From an uncultured Opitutales bacterium (GTDB taxonomy: Bacteria > Verrucomicrobiota > Verrucomicrobiia > Opitutales > Seribacteraceae), in assembly GCA_905612515.1 (NCBI GenBank), contig CAJQSI010000016.1:27695-91694 (forward strand): 64,000 nucleotides of DNA, written 5' to 3'. Below the pieces are notes generated by a model, which was not told the DNA's origin, did no database searches, and saw only the letters and a program-made list of their open reading frames with translations. The position numbers were made by a program, and so were the translations under genes. This document shows positions 1-8,282 of this stretch, piece after piece (position 1 is the stretch's first letter; the number at the start of each line of letters is the position of its first letter).

Positions 1-1
1 C

Positions 2-49
2 GGAAGCACGGTCCTCTTTCGCAACATACGCGTCAAGCGACTGCCCTAA
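2..49 (+). CDS. 3' end of a DUF1080-type protein (partial)
   Basis: The window opens inside a reading frame that ends at the TAA at 47-49 and reads GSTVLFRNIRVKRLP. This matches the usual last strand of DUF1080 (3-keto-disaccharide hydrolase) proteins, which typically end in a RNIRVK-like motif; the DUF1080 protein at 6257 ends RNLKVRELK and the one at 26265 ends YRNIWVLEKE. Only 15 residues are visible, so the family call rests on this short motif. Confidence 0.5.
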   Translation, partial: GSTVLFRNIRVKRLP

Positions 50-83
50 CAATCGGGAAAAAAGCAATTCGCGGAATGTAGAA

Positions 84-103
84 GGAGCGACCAAGGTCGC
101 TCC
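84..103. repeat. Perfect 9-bp inverted repeat
   Basis: GGAGCGACC and GGTCGCTCC are exact reverse complements separated by AA. The hairpin lies 34 bases after the stop of the partial DUF1080 gene and 122 bases before the next start. No T-run follows, so it is not a classic intrinsic terminator. It could act as a bidirectional terminator or be a copy of a dispersed palindromic repeat. No second copy was noticed in the window. Confidence 0.6.
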
Positions 104-225
104 TCCATCGGCTATCGCGTAATCACGTGAAATCGCCTCCATTTGCAATGGTGGGGTTATCGAGTTATTGTCGTATCCGTAAGAAACAAAGATGTTTCTC
201 CGATATACCTTGAAAGGATGAGAAA

Positions 226-1062
226 ATGAGTAAAACCGACATGATGGAAACCCATGCGATCTCCGCCGGAGAAGCAAAACCGATAGCGAAAACACCACGC
301 ACGGACCAACGCGACATCCAACCGGAAGACCGTGAATGGTTTCGCTACGTCACTTCTCTTTCCCCACAAGGCGAAAACGGTGCCTTCCTCACGCCGGACG
401 AATTGCTGGACGTGAACATAGCGTTTGATCGCCTGCAAAGTTCCAATGGCGGCACACCCCGGAAACCAAGTGACGGGAAAACAGTTGCCGATGACGATGA
501 CGAATTCATCAAGAAACAGATGTCCACCGCCTTTCGTCGAGCATTCGAGATGGTCAACCGCCAACAGCATGATTCTCCAAGCGAGGATGAGGACACACTC
601 CTTTCGGTTGCAGTTGCTTCTCAAACTCTTAGGAACGCTGTCCTATATAATATTAGCGAGGGAAGAAATCCTCTCGAGGGAGTCGAACGCAGCCCGACCG
701 CTCTCCAACTGGCTCGTCGTTATCTCAGCATGGTCGCATACGCGCCCCCAAGTTTCCTTCAAGGAATAAAGGTATTGAATTACGTTAGAGGAACAATCAC
801 GGGGGAATTCGTCGTGCTTCTTCCCCAAGGCAGAACGCATCGCGTTGATTTCAAGAACGAACGCGGATGGCAGGCGGATATTGAATTTGGAACGGGCAAT
901 GACGAAGAAACAAAGACGATTTACGGAAGAGGAGTGTGCATGAACGTCATCGCGGGAACAGCTTACAAATTGCAACACGGATTAGAATTTGATGAGTCCA
1001 AGATAATCTTCGAATCCGACGAAAAGGTGAAGCCTTGGTGGCAATTTTCGCAGGCCACCTAA
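226..1062 (+). CDS. Hypothetical cytosolic protein
   Basis: A 278-residue protein that I do not recognise. It has no signal peptide, no transmembrane stretch and no twin-arginine motif, unlike almost every other product here. The N-terminal 100 residues are hydrophilic and rich in acidic residues (a DDDDE run near residue 89), suggesting a disordered start. The C-terminal half, from about residue 165, has alternating hydrophobic and charged residues that look like a beta-rich fold (GEFVVLLPQGRTHRVDF near residue 193). The start is supported by AAAGGA at 213-218, seven bases upstream of the ATG, a clearer Shine-Dalgarno than most genes nearby possess. Codon use looks more AT-rich than that of the neighbours. 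Function unknown. Confidence 0.7.
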   Translation: MSKTDMMETHAISAGEAKPIAKTPRTDQRDIQPEDREWFRYVTSLSPQGENGAFLTPDELLDVNIAFDRLQSSNGGTPRKPSDGKTVADDDDEFIKKQMSTAFRRAFEMVNRQQHDSPSEDEDTLLSVAVASQTLRNAVLYNISEGRNPLEGVERSPTALQLARRYLSMVAYAPPSFLQGIKVLNYVRGTITGEFVVLLPQGRTHRVDFKNERGWQADIEFGTGNDEETKTIYGRGVCMNVIAGTAYKLQHGLEFDESKIIFESDEKVKPWWQFSQAT

Positions 1063-1155
1063 GAACTCTCAAATTACAGATATAGATGATAGCCTATTGC
1101 CTTCGGAGAAAAAAGGTCGAATAATTGGCAGTTTAACTTTGCCACTTAATAGACA

Positions 1156-2496
1156 ATGAAAACCTCTCTTCTTCACACCAATGGATTTAGCCGAGTCGCC
1201 CTCCTGTTTGGCTACTTTCTTGCAAGCACAACTGCTTACCCGGGCACTTGGCCGCAATGGCGCGGACCCGATGCCTCGGGCCACTTTGAAGGGACGGGTT
1301 TCCCGACCGAATGGAATTCCAAAAAGAATGTTGTCTGGAAAGTGGAGATTCCCGGACGCGGGCACTCTTCACCAGTTGTAGAAGGCGATCTGGTCTGGCT
1401 CACCACCGCCTACGAAACACCCGCATCAAAGGAAGACGCCAAGAAACGCCTAAAGGTCAATACAGGCGGACAACCGCTAAACCTCCTCGCTAAAGTAAGT
1501 CTTAGAGCAGTACAGATAAACCCGGGAACTGGGAAAATCCTCCGTGACATTGAGGTCTTTAATAAGGAAAAGCCGCAATGGGTTCATAAGTTAAACAGCT
1601 ACTCCTCGTCTACGCCATGCCTTAAAGGCGGTAAACTTTACTGCCATTTCGGCGCCTATGGTAGTGCATGCCTTGACGCGAAATCCGGAAAAATTATCTG
1701 GAAAAACAATGATAAACGTCTCTGGGTCATGCACGAAAATGGTCCGGGAAGTTCCCCGGTCCTATGGGGCGACCTAATGATTTTTCACCTCGACGGTAGC
1801 GACAAGCAAAGCATAGCCGCTCTGAGGCAAGACACCGGGGAAATTGTGTGGCAAACCAAACGAAGCGGTAAGATGAACAGCAACCCACAGCTTAAGAAAA
1901 GTTATGCCACGCCTATTCTCGTTGAAAACAAAGGCTCCGAGCTCCTACTTTCTCCCGCCGCCGATTGGCTCTACTGCTACGAACCCGCTACGGGCAAAGA
2001 ACTTTGGAAACTACCCTACGGGCTACTTGGATTCTCAAATGTTTCGCGGCCCGTAGCCGGCAACGGCATGGTTTTTCTGTCCACTTGCTTCATGAAAGGA
2101 GAAATCCTCGGGATTCTTCTAAACGGGGACAAACTGCCGAAAATTAAATGGCGAGCTAGATCGGCGCCAAAGATGCCCTCTCCCATTCTGGTCGACGATG
2201 CACTATACCTAGTCAACGACGCCGGCATAGCCTCCTGTCTAGACGCGAAAACCGGGGAACTACATTGGCGAGAACGTCTTCATGCTGAGTTCAGCGCCTC
2301 TCCCACTTATGCCGATGGAAAGATCTACTTTTGCGACCGAAATGGCGTTACGCATGTCGTTAAGCCCGGAAAAAGCCTTAACGTGATAGCCAAAAATGAG
2401 CTCGACGGCACTGCCCACATGGCCAGTTTCGCTCCCTACGGAAAAGCATTTCTCATACGTACTAATGAGGCCCTTTATCGGGTGGAATCACAGTAA
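1156..2496 (+). CDS. PQQ-like beta-propeller repeat protein
   Basis: An exported 446-residue protein. A Sec signal peptide covers about residues 1-28, followed by the WPQWRGP motif that opens this family. Propeller blades are marked by repeats of the LDAxxGKxxW type: LDAKSGKIIW, DTGEIVWQTK, ATGKELWKL and DAKTGELHWRE. The length is usual for a single eight-bladed propeller. The repeats resemble those of quinoprotein dehydrogenases, but the catalytic Asp/Glu and calcium-site signatures of true PQQ dehydrogenases are not visible, so a scaffold, sensor or binding role is as likely as an enzyme. It sits 111 bases upstream of a DUF1501 gene, a pairing that recurs at 6983/8283. No Shine-Dalgarno is evident. 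Confidence 0.9.
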   Translation: MKTSLLHTNGFSRVALLFGYFLASTTAYPGTWPQWRGPDASGHFEGTGFPTEWNSKKNVVWKVEIPGRGHSSPVVEGDLVWLTTAYETPASKEDAKKRLKVNTGGQPLNLLAKVSLRAVQINPGTGKILRDIEVFNKEKPQWVHKLNSYSSSTPCLKGGKLYCHFGAYGSACLDAKSGKIIWKNNDKRLWVMHENGPGSSPVLWGDLMIFHLDGSDKQSIAALRQDTGEIVWQTKRSGKMNSNPQLKKSYATPILVENKGSELLLSPAADWLYCYEPATGKELWKLPYGLLGFSNVSRPVAGNGMVFLSTCFMKGEILGILLNGDKLPKIKWRARSAPKMPSPILVDDALYLVNDAGIASCLDAKTGELHWRERLHAEFSASPTYADGKIYFCDRNGVTHVVKPGKSLNVIAKNELDGTAHMASFAPYGKAFLIRTNEALYRVESQ

Positions 2497-2571
2497 CGCA
2501 AATAATTGTCTTCATAGAACGCTGACGCCTGCTCCTCTCGGAACAATAAAAGGTTAAAGGTCGGAACCCTT

Positions 2572-2600
2572 TTGACAGAGGGTGAAATTCGGAATAATTT
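2572..2600 (+). promoter_or_regulatory. Sigma70-like promoter just upstream of the 2608 start
   Basis: TTGACA at 2572-2577, a 17-base spacer and TAATTT at 2595-2600. A normal start site about seven bases after the -10 box falls at or next to the ATG at 2608, so the message would be leaderless or nearly so. No Shine-Dalgarno precedes that ATG, which fits. The call comes from sequence matching only. Confidence 0.5.
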
Positions 2601-2607
2601 TTAAACA

Positions 2608-3975
2608 ATGTTATCGATTTACGGCAAATCAGGCCGAAGATTTTGTGACGGCTTATCGCGTCGTTCCTTCCTGAACATCGGTGCTCTGGGTTTAGCGGGG
2701 ATGAACTTGCCTAATCTGCTCCGAGCCGAGCGGAAAGCTGGTCTGGGAAGATCACACAAAGCTATTATCAACGTTCTGTTGCCCGGCGGCCCACCCCATC
2801 AAGACATGGTGGACTTGAAACCTGATGCGCCATCCAACGTTCGGGGCGAATTCAAACCCATCGGTACCAATGTGCCTGGCATCCAAATTTCCGAATACAT
2901 GCCGAGGATGGCAAAGATGATGGACAAGTTCGCCATCATCCGTTCACTCGCGGACTCTCAAAGCGGACATGACCTCTACCAATGTCTCACCGCACTTCCG
3001 CGTAACACTCGCGGAATGACGGGTGGCATAGCCTCTATTGGCGCATGGGTCTCTCGTTTATATGGCAGCGGAAGGAGCGGTATCCCTGCCCACCTTTCTC
3101 TCATGCACCCTACAGGTCACATGCAATGGGGCGATCCTGGGGAAGGTGGTTTTCTGGGAAGACAACATGGACCCTTCCGCCTAGCCAAAGGAAATGGAGA
3201 CAATACGGGACTAGATACCGTAGAGAATATGACTCTGAGCGACCTTTCTCTCGAACGCCTTCAAGACAGGCGAGCTCTTCGCGGTTCTTTTGATGAATTC
3301 AGAAGAGACTTGAACGACGCTGGCGACTTTGGCTCACTCGACGAATTCGAGCAGCAGGCTCTCGGCATTTTGTCCTCTTCCAAAATGGCCGAGGCACTCG
3401 ACCTCTCTAAAGAAGATCCGAAAGTGCTGGAACGCTACGGCAAGCCGGATCCCGAGTGGAGATCCGACGGTGCTCCCAAAATGACGACCAACTTCCTCCT
3501 CGCTCGACGACTGGTAGAAGTCGGTGCCCGATATGTTTCATTGAACTTCAGCAGGTGGGATTGGCACAGCAATAATTTCGATCGTGGTCGCGTTGACATT
3601 CCAATGCTGGACCAAGCACTATGTGCCCTTGTTCAAGATATTCACGACCGCGGCATGGACAAGGACGTGAGCGTCGTGTGCTGGGGCGAATTCGGCCGCA
3701 CGCCGAAAATCAATGCAAAAGGCGGACGTGATCACTGGCCAAAGGCCAACTTTTGCCTCTTGGCGGGAGGCGGGATGCGTACGGGACAAGTCATTGGTTC
3801 CACCGACAAACAAGGAGCCGAACCCAACGATCGCCCCGTTAAGTTCAAAGAAGTCTTTGCAACACTCTTCAACAACATGGGCATTCCTTCAAACAAGGAC
3901 CGCATCTTTGACCTAGGCGGTCGCCCACAGTATCCGGTGGAACCAGAGGTCAAACCCCTTCGCGAATTAATTTAG
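2608..3975 (+). CDS. DUF1501 domain-containing protein (Tat-exported)
   Basis: A 455-residue protein with a twin-arginine leader (LSRRSFLNIGALGLAG, about residues 17-32), so probably folded before export. The DUF1501 core follows: LLPGGPPHQD near residue 57 is the first conserved strand, and GEFGRTP with GRDHWPK near residues 356-375 are the family's hallmark C-terminal motifs. DUF1501 is distantly related to the alkaline phosphatase/sulfatase fold, but no member's reaction can be assigned from the sequence. Members are abundant in Planctomycetota and Verrucomicrobiota, often next to DUF1549/DUF1553 genes; here the neighbour is a PQQ-like propeller instead. The promoter at 2572 suggests a near-leaderless transcript. 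Confidence 0.92.
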   Translation: MLSIYGKSGRRFCDGLSRRSFLNIGALGLAGMNLPNLLRAERKAGLGRSHKAIINVLLPGGPPHQDMVDLKPDAPSNVRGEFKPIGTNVPGIQISEYMPRMAKMMDKFAIIRSLADSQSGHDLYQCLTALPRNTRGMTGGIASIGAWVSRLYGSGRSGIPAHLSLMHPTGHMQWGDPGEGGFLGRQHGPFRLAKGNGDNTGLDTVENMTLSDLSLERLQDRRALRGSFDEFRRDLNDAGDFGSLDEFEQQALGILSSSKMAEALDLSKEDPKVLERYGKPDPEWRSDGAPKMTTNFLLARRLVEVGARYVSLNFSRWDWHSNNFDRGRVDIPMLDQALCALVQDIHDRGMDKDVSVVCWGEFGRTPKINAKGGRDHWPKANFCLLAGGGMRTGQVIGSTDKQGAEPNDRPVKFKEVFATLFNNMGIPSNKDRIFDLGGRPQYPVEPEVKPLRELI

Positions 3976-4006
3976 TTCTGGAAACAGCCTACTCGAGCAG
4001 GTTGTC

Positions 4007-4858
4007 TCAGCGAAGCAAACGATGGATGGCATCCACGGGGACGCAGGACTTTACGACCATCTGCAAGTTCTCGTTATGACCTTTAACCTTCGAATAGTAA
4101 ATCGAGTTAGTCGCTGAAACCATCCCCACGACAGCTCCGGTCGAATCTAGTACGGGAGCTCCGCTGGAACCTTTGGCATAGTCGGCCGTGATAGCCATTC
4201 TGTTCGCCTGCCCGGTCTTCGAGCGGGCCACGAAATATCGCGAGACGTCACCCTTGGTCATGGTGAAGTAGCGTCCGTCCGGATGACTGATCACGCTTAC
4301 GGAAGTGCCCACAGGTGCTCGAGCGGCAAGCGGCAGCGGCGTAAGTTTGGCGTCCCGCAACCGAAGAAGAGCCACGTCGGCCGACTTGTTCGCGGCCAAT
4401 ACTTCGCTCACGACAAAAGTTTTCCCATTGGAGTCCATAGCACCTAAAGCGACACCTTCCTTACTATCTACAACATGGTAGTTGGTCGCGATAACGCCGT
4501 CCTCGCTCAGTGCGAAACCGGAAGCAGACGAAACGTGCCACTTTGTGCATTTACCGCACTTGTAAAGCCTCCCGACGGCAAGTACGGAAGCCTTGCAACG
4601 AGAATAAAACTCATCGGGATGTATGCTTTCAAGCTTGGTTTCAGGAAGCTTAACGGTAGTTGTCCGCCTATTCAGTTGTCCACTTAAGGTATTTAGGGAA
4701 GTCCCTTTTTCGGTCTTGTGCAGCCCCTCCAGCCCTTTTTGGAAACGCAACTTGAGAGCCAAGTCGTCAATGACCCCGGTCTTCGACTGCTGGGCAACCG
4801 TAGACCCAGCAAGACAAGCGAACAGGATTAACGAATAGAGTGACTTTGGTAAATTCAT
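4007..4858 (-). CDS. Secreted trypsin-like serine protease
   Basis: A 283-residue protein counted from the ATG at 4858, which gives a clean signal peptide (MNLPKSLYSLILFACLAGS); an upstream start at 4903 would add 15 residues ahead of it and is less likely. The chymotrypsin-fold triad is visible as H128 (TNYHVV), D161 (SADVALL) and S232 (GSSGAP). The layout resembles the HtrA/DegP protease domain, but there is no PDZ domain, and about 80 residues of unknown role precede the protease. Cysteines 101 and 104 form a CxxC just before the first catalytic strand. It is the first of only two - strand genes, convergent with the DUF1501 gene at 2608 and divergent from 4983. Targets are unknown; periplasmic proteolysis is the likely role. 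Confidence 0.88.
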   Translation of the reverse strand: MNLPKSLYSLILFACLAGSTVAQQSKTGVIDDLALKLRFQKGLEGLHKTEKGTSLNTLSGQLNRRTTTVKLPETKLESIHPDEFYSRCKASVLAVGRLYKCGKCTKWHVSSASGFALSEDGVIATNYHVVDSKEGVALGAMDSNGKTFVVSEVLAANKSADVALLRLRDAKLTPLPLAARAPVGTSVSVISHPDGRYFTMTKGDVSRYFVARSKTGQANRMAITADYAKGSSGAPVLDSTGAVVGMVSATNSIYYSKVKGHNENLQMVVKSCVPVDAIHRLLR

Positions 4859-4982
4859 TCCTAGATGGAATGCTAAACTTCGTGAACCGCAAGAGGAATA
4901 CAACTTCGCTCGTCATTAAAATGAGTCCCATGACAACTCCAAGGCTTGACTCGGTAATTCAGACTCATCTTGGTGTTTCGAG

Positions 4983-6095
4983 ATGGAAAAGCCAGTCGAA
5001 TACCTTAAGAACAAGCGTCTCGTTAAACATGCGTTTAAGGCGGTCGCCGTCTTGTTGTCTTTTACCGCAAGCATCGTTTCCGCAATTGAAAAGCGGTACG
5101 CTTTCCTTGTGTGTGGTGACCCGCAATACCATGCCGAAAAAACTGCGAACCCAAAGTCACTCGATCCGTATTCAGAGGAAGGGATGGACCGCTTCATTCG
5201 TTTGGCAGGAACCTTCGGGGGTGGAGAGATTCCTAAATCCTTAGGCGGCGGAAAAGTGCCCAACGAGTTTCTCGGTATGATCGTAACGGGTGACTTGATC
5301 GACAGCGCCGATAAAAATGGTGGCAACTATCCTGCCATGCAAAAGTTCGAGTGGAGACGATTCAAAATGGACTTTGGACTGACGGGCAAAGAGGGGAGAC
5401 TCCCCTACCCCGTATACGAACTACACGGCAACCACGACGGTCCTCAAGGCGACACCTTCATCATCGAAGACATTATTGCACGCAACAAGAACCGCCCTAA
5501 TGTAGGAATGGTATCGGCAAACGGGCTACATTACTCTTGGGATTGGGGTCCAATGCATCTTGTAAACCTGGGCATGTTCGCGGGATCGGGGGACAAACGA
5601 CGCGAAGGTCATCATTACGCTCCGAGATCCAGCCTCGAGTTTCTCAAAAAAGACTTAACGGCCAGAGTGGGTTCATCGGGAAGACCTGTCATCCTTTCCT
5701 TTCACCTGCACCCCTTCGGCCCTCATTACGACTGGCCGGAAGAGGACCTGAGGTCTTTCTGGAAGCTGATCGAACGCTACAACGTCATCGCCTTTTTTCA
5801 TGGTCACACCCACGGTTCACCACCCAGTCGGACCCGATGGGATGGTAAAAGTTTTAGCCGTGACCTAGAGAAAGGAGTTTGGGTCTTTAATCCCGATGAC
5901 GCAGGAGCTGCGAAAACGGATCCGAGAGATCCCTCCAAGGGAGTGGGTTTATATCACGGATTTCTTTATGTGGAATTGGTTGATCGCGCGGGCGATGATG
6001 CCGATGAATTCGTGGTGCGGTCCTATGCCTCCAAGGACAATTGGGAAACTCACAAATGGGGAACTCGCTGGTCATACAAGGTAAGCATTCCGTAA
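4983..6095 (+). CDS. Secreted calcineurin-like metallophosphoesterase
   Basis: A 370-residue protein with a signal peptide to about residue 36 preceded by a long basic n-region. All the dinuclear-metal motifs are in order: GDPQYH near residue 44, GDLID near 102, GNHDG near 149, a histidine in SFHLHPFG near 241 and GHTHG near 271. It therefore probably hydrolyses phosphomonoesters, phosphodiesters or pyrophosphates in the periplasm; the substrate is not predictable. Length fits a single catalytic domain. It is divergent from the protease at 4007 across 124 bases that must hold both promoters. A second, unrelated-looking metallophosphoesterase lies at 48153. Confidence 0.88.
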   Translation: MEKPVEYLKNKRLVKHAFKAVAVLLSFTASIVSAIEKRYAFLVCGDPQYHAEKTANPKSLDPYSEEGMDRFIRLAGTFGGGEIPKSLGGGKVPNEFLGMIVTGDLIDSADKNGGNYPAMQKFEWRRFKMDFGLTGKEGRLPYPVYELHGNHDGPQGDTFIIEDIIARNKNRPNVGMVSANGLHYSWDWGPMHLVNLGMFAGSGDKRREGHHYAPRSSLEFLKKDLTARVGSSGRPVILSFHLHPFGPHYDWPEEDLRSFWKLIERYNVIAFFHGHTHGSPPSRTRWDGKSFSRDLEKGVWVFNPDDAGAAKTDPRDPSKGVGLYHGFLYVELVDRAGDDADEFVVRSYASKDNWETHKWGTRWSYKVSIP

Positions 6096-6256
6096 TCGTT
6101 TTGTAAGAAATTGAGCCAAATCCATTGCCTCAATCTCTGCCCCAAAGCTCGATTGCCAATTTACTATGACTTACAACCTTCTTCTTGCGTTCGAGATGGT
6201 TTTGGTTCGCGATGGAGAAATAACCGACCCTGTTTACAACCTTCATCTCTAATAAA

Positions 6257-6940
6257 ATGAAACTTCAAGTAGCATCACTAGCCATTGCAACCTTACTTTG
6301 CTCCCCATCCGTTAACGCTAAAGCCGAAAAATCTTCTGGCTCCGCAAAAAAGGAAGATTGGAAAACCCTTTTTGACGGAAAGAGCCTTGATCACTTCAGA
6401 GGTTACAAGAAGGACAAGCCGGATCCGGGTTGGAAGGTTGATGACGGCATAATAAAATTTGCCGGCAAAGGCGGAGACTTAATGACCAAGGACAAGTACC
6501 AGTTTTTCGAGATGGCTCTGGAATGGAACCTCCCAAAGGGTGGAAACAGCGGGATTATCTACAGGGTCGCAGAAACAAAAGGTCCGGCATATCATACGGG
6601 GCCCGAAATCCAGATTCTTTCTAGTATGAAAGTGGGGGGCAAAACGGATGCGGGTTCATGCTACGCTTTGTACGCTCCGAAGGTATCCAATCTCAAACCC
6701 AATGGCCAATGGAACTCGGTGCGACTCGTTATCAAGCCGGGCAATCACGTGGAACACCATATGAATGGGGAGAAAGTTTGCTCCTACCAAATAGGGAGTG
6801 ACGACTGGAATGCCCGCGTGGCAAAAAGTAAATTCTCCAAGTGGAAGGAATTCGCAACCGTGGACAAGGGTCACGTATGCCTGCAGTCTCACGGAGCCGC
6901 CATTTGGTTTCGCAACCTGAAGGTGCGTGAACTTAAGTAA
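6257..6940 (+). CDS. DUF1080 (3-keto-disaccharide hydrolase) family protein
   Basis: A 227-residue protein with a signal peptide to about residue 22 and one DUF1080 domain filling the rest (WKTLFDGKSLDHFRGY near residue 34, SGIIYRVAE near 98, RNLKVREL at the end). The family adopts a concanavalin-like jelly roll. Characterised members cleave 3-keto-glycosides, and many others are uncharacterised. Conserved family features such as GPEIQIL near residue 116 are present. It lies 42 bases upstream of the propeller gene at 6983 and likely shares its transcript. Together with the oxidoreductases elsewhere in the window it would fit glycoside oxidation-elimination, which is inference. Confidence 0.88.
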   Translation: MKLQVASLAIATLLCSPSVNAKAEKSSGSAKKEDWKTLFDGKSLDHFRGYKKDKPDPGWKVDDGIIKFAGKGGDLMTKDKYQFFEMALEWNLPKGGNSGIIYRVAETKGPAYHTGPEIQILSSMKVGGKTDAGSCYALYAPKVSNLKPNGQWNSVRLVIKPGNHVEHHMNGEKVCSYQIGSDDWNARVAKSKFSKWKEFATVDKGHVCLQSHGAAIWFRNLKVRELK

Positions 6941-6982
6941 ACCTGATCGACGCCCTCACCATTCAAACGAGAGACAAACGTC

Positions 6983-8206
6983 ATGAACACTATATCCTTA
7001 ATCACTCTGGCTTCAATTGGGGCATCTGTAGGCTTCGCCGAAAACTGGCATCAGTTCAGGGGACCATCTGGGATTGGCTTGGCAGAAGGAGAAGTGCCCA
7101 CACGTTGGAGCAAGGATTCCGTTGCATGGCAGGTCAATCTTCCCGGTGAAGGTCAATCCTCCGCCGTTAACTGGGGAGCGAAGTTATTCGTTACCGCCGC
7201 CACAAAAGAGGGGGGTATGCGCACCCTACTTTGCCTCGACAAAGACACCGGAAAGACCATCTGGCGACGAGACGTCGAAAGCAATCACAAGGAATCCCAG
7301 CACAAGATGAACAGTTGGGCTACGCCAAGCGCAGCAACGGATGGAACTCGTGTCGTCGCCTTCTTCGGTCCGGCAGGCATTCACTGCTACGACATGGAGG
7401 GCGAAAAGCTTTGGTCTAAGGACTTGGGGCAATTCCCCGGAGACTGGGGTGTAGCCGCATCACCGGTAATTCTTGGCGACCAAGTCATACAAAACTGCGA
7501 TGCCATTGGCCCCTCACGCCTAGTCTCTCTCGACAAGGCAACGGGCAACATAATCTGGGAAACAAAACGTGAAGACAAACCACGCGGAGGTTGGAGTACA
7601 CCCGTTTTCATTGAAACAAAGGGACCACCTCAACTCGTCCTCAACGGTGAATTCGGTGCAAAGGGTTACGATCCCGCGAAGGGCAAGGAACTCTGGTTTT
7701 GCAAATCCTTCAACGGGCGCGGTTCTCCCGTCCCCTTCCATGCCAATGGCCTGATCTACGTCGTAAACGGGAAACCTGGTGATCTCTATGTAGTGGATCC
7801 GAATGGTTCCGGCGACATCACAAAAACCAACATGGCATGGCATGCAAAGCGGAACGGAGGACGAGACCTGCCATCCCCTGCCGTCATAGGCGACTTCGTA
7901 CTCGTTACGGCCATGGGAGGAGTGACCACCTGCTATGACGCGAAAACTGGCAAGACCCACTGGGTCGATCGACTGGAGGGAGCCTTTTCGGGATCCCCTC
8001 TCATATCCAACGGGCTTTACTACATTCAAAACGAAGCCGGTGTTGCTTATGTAGTTAGGCCAAACAAGAAAGCACTTGAAATCTTTTCACGAAACGATTT
8101 AGGAGCTTCAAAAGACGAAATATTTCGTGCCACACTGTCCCCTATAGACGGCAAAGTTTTCACTCGCTCACAAGCTACTCTTTATTGCCTTAAGGGAGAA
8201 AACTAA
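6983..8206 (+). CDS. PQQ-like beta-propeller repeat protein
   Basis: A 407-residue exported protein with a signal peptide to about residue 20 and the opening motif WHQFRGPSG. Blade motifs recur: LDKDTGKTIWRRD, LDKATGNIIWETK, YDPAKGKELWF, YDAKTGKTHWVDRL. It is a single propeller and shares the general repeat pattern of the protein at 1156, with somewhat shorter loops. No catalytic signature of a genuine PQQ dehydrogenase is apparent. It is probably co-transcribed with the DUF1080 gene 42 bases upstream, and a likely terminator hairpin follows at 8210, separating it from the DUF1501 gene at 8283. Confidence 0.9.
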   Translation: MNTISLITLASIGASVGFAENWHQFRGPSGIGLAEGEVPTRWSKDSVAWQVNLPGEGQSSAVNWGAKLFVTAATKEGGMRTLLCLDKDTGKTIWRRDVESNHKESQHKMNSWATPSAATDGTRVVAFFGPAGIHCYDMEGEKLWSKDLGQFPGDWGVAASPVILGDQVIQNCDAIGPSRLVSLDKATGNIIWETKREDKPRGGWSTPVFIETKGPPQLVLNGEFGAKGYDPAKGKELWFCKSFNGRGSPVPFHANGLIYVVNGKPGDLYVVDPNGSGDITKTNMAWHAKRNGGRDLPSPAVIGDFVLVTAMGGVTTCYDAKTGKTHWVDRLEGAFSGSPLISNGLYYIQNEAGVAYVVRPNKKALEIFSRNDLGASKDEIFRATLSPIDGKVFTRSQATLYCLKGEN

Positions 8207-8209
8207 AGG

Positions 8210-8246
8210 AACCTCTGCCTTAGAAAAGGCGAGGTTTCTTCATTTT
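8210..8246 (+). terminator. Probable intrinsic terminator
   Basis: AACCTCTGCCTT (8210-8221) can pair with AAGGCGAGGTT (8226-8236) with one bulged base, leaving a tight loop. A T-rich stretch (TCTTCATTTT) follows directly. It starts three bases after the stop of the propeller gene ending at 8206 and would end the DUF1080/propeller transcript. Confidence 0.6.
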
Positions 8247-8282
8247 CCCCTCGCACGGCGATGCTTCGCCGCATAATTTCCT

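Noticed and set aside
1156-2496. Calling the propeller proteins PQQ-dependent alcohol dehydrogenases
   Set aside because: The repeat type matches, but no catalytic Asp/Glu plus calcium-site signature or vicinal cysteine pair was seen, so only the fold is claimed.
2608-3975. Calling the DUF1501 proteins sulfatases
   Set aside because: They share the distant fold but lack the C/S-x-P-S/A-R formylglycine motif seen in the true sulfatase at 20817.
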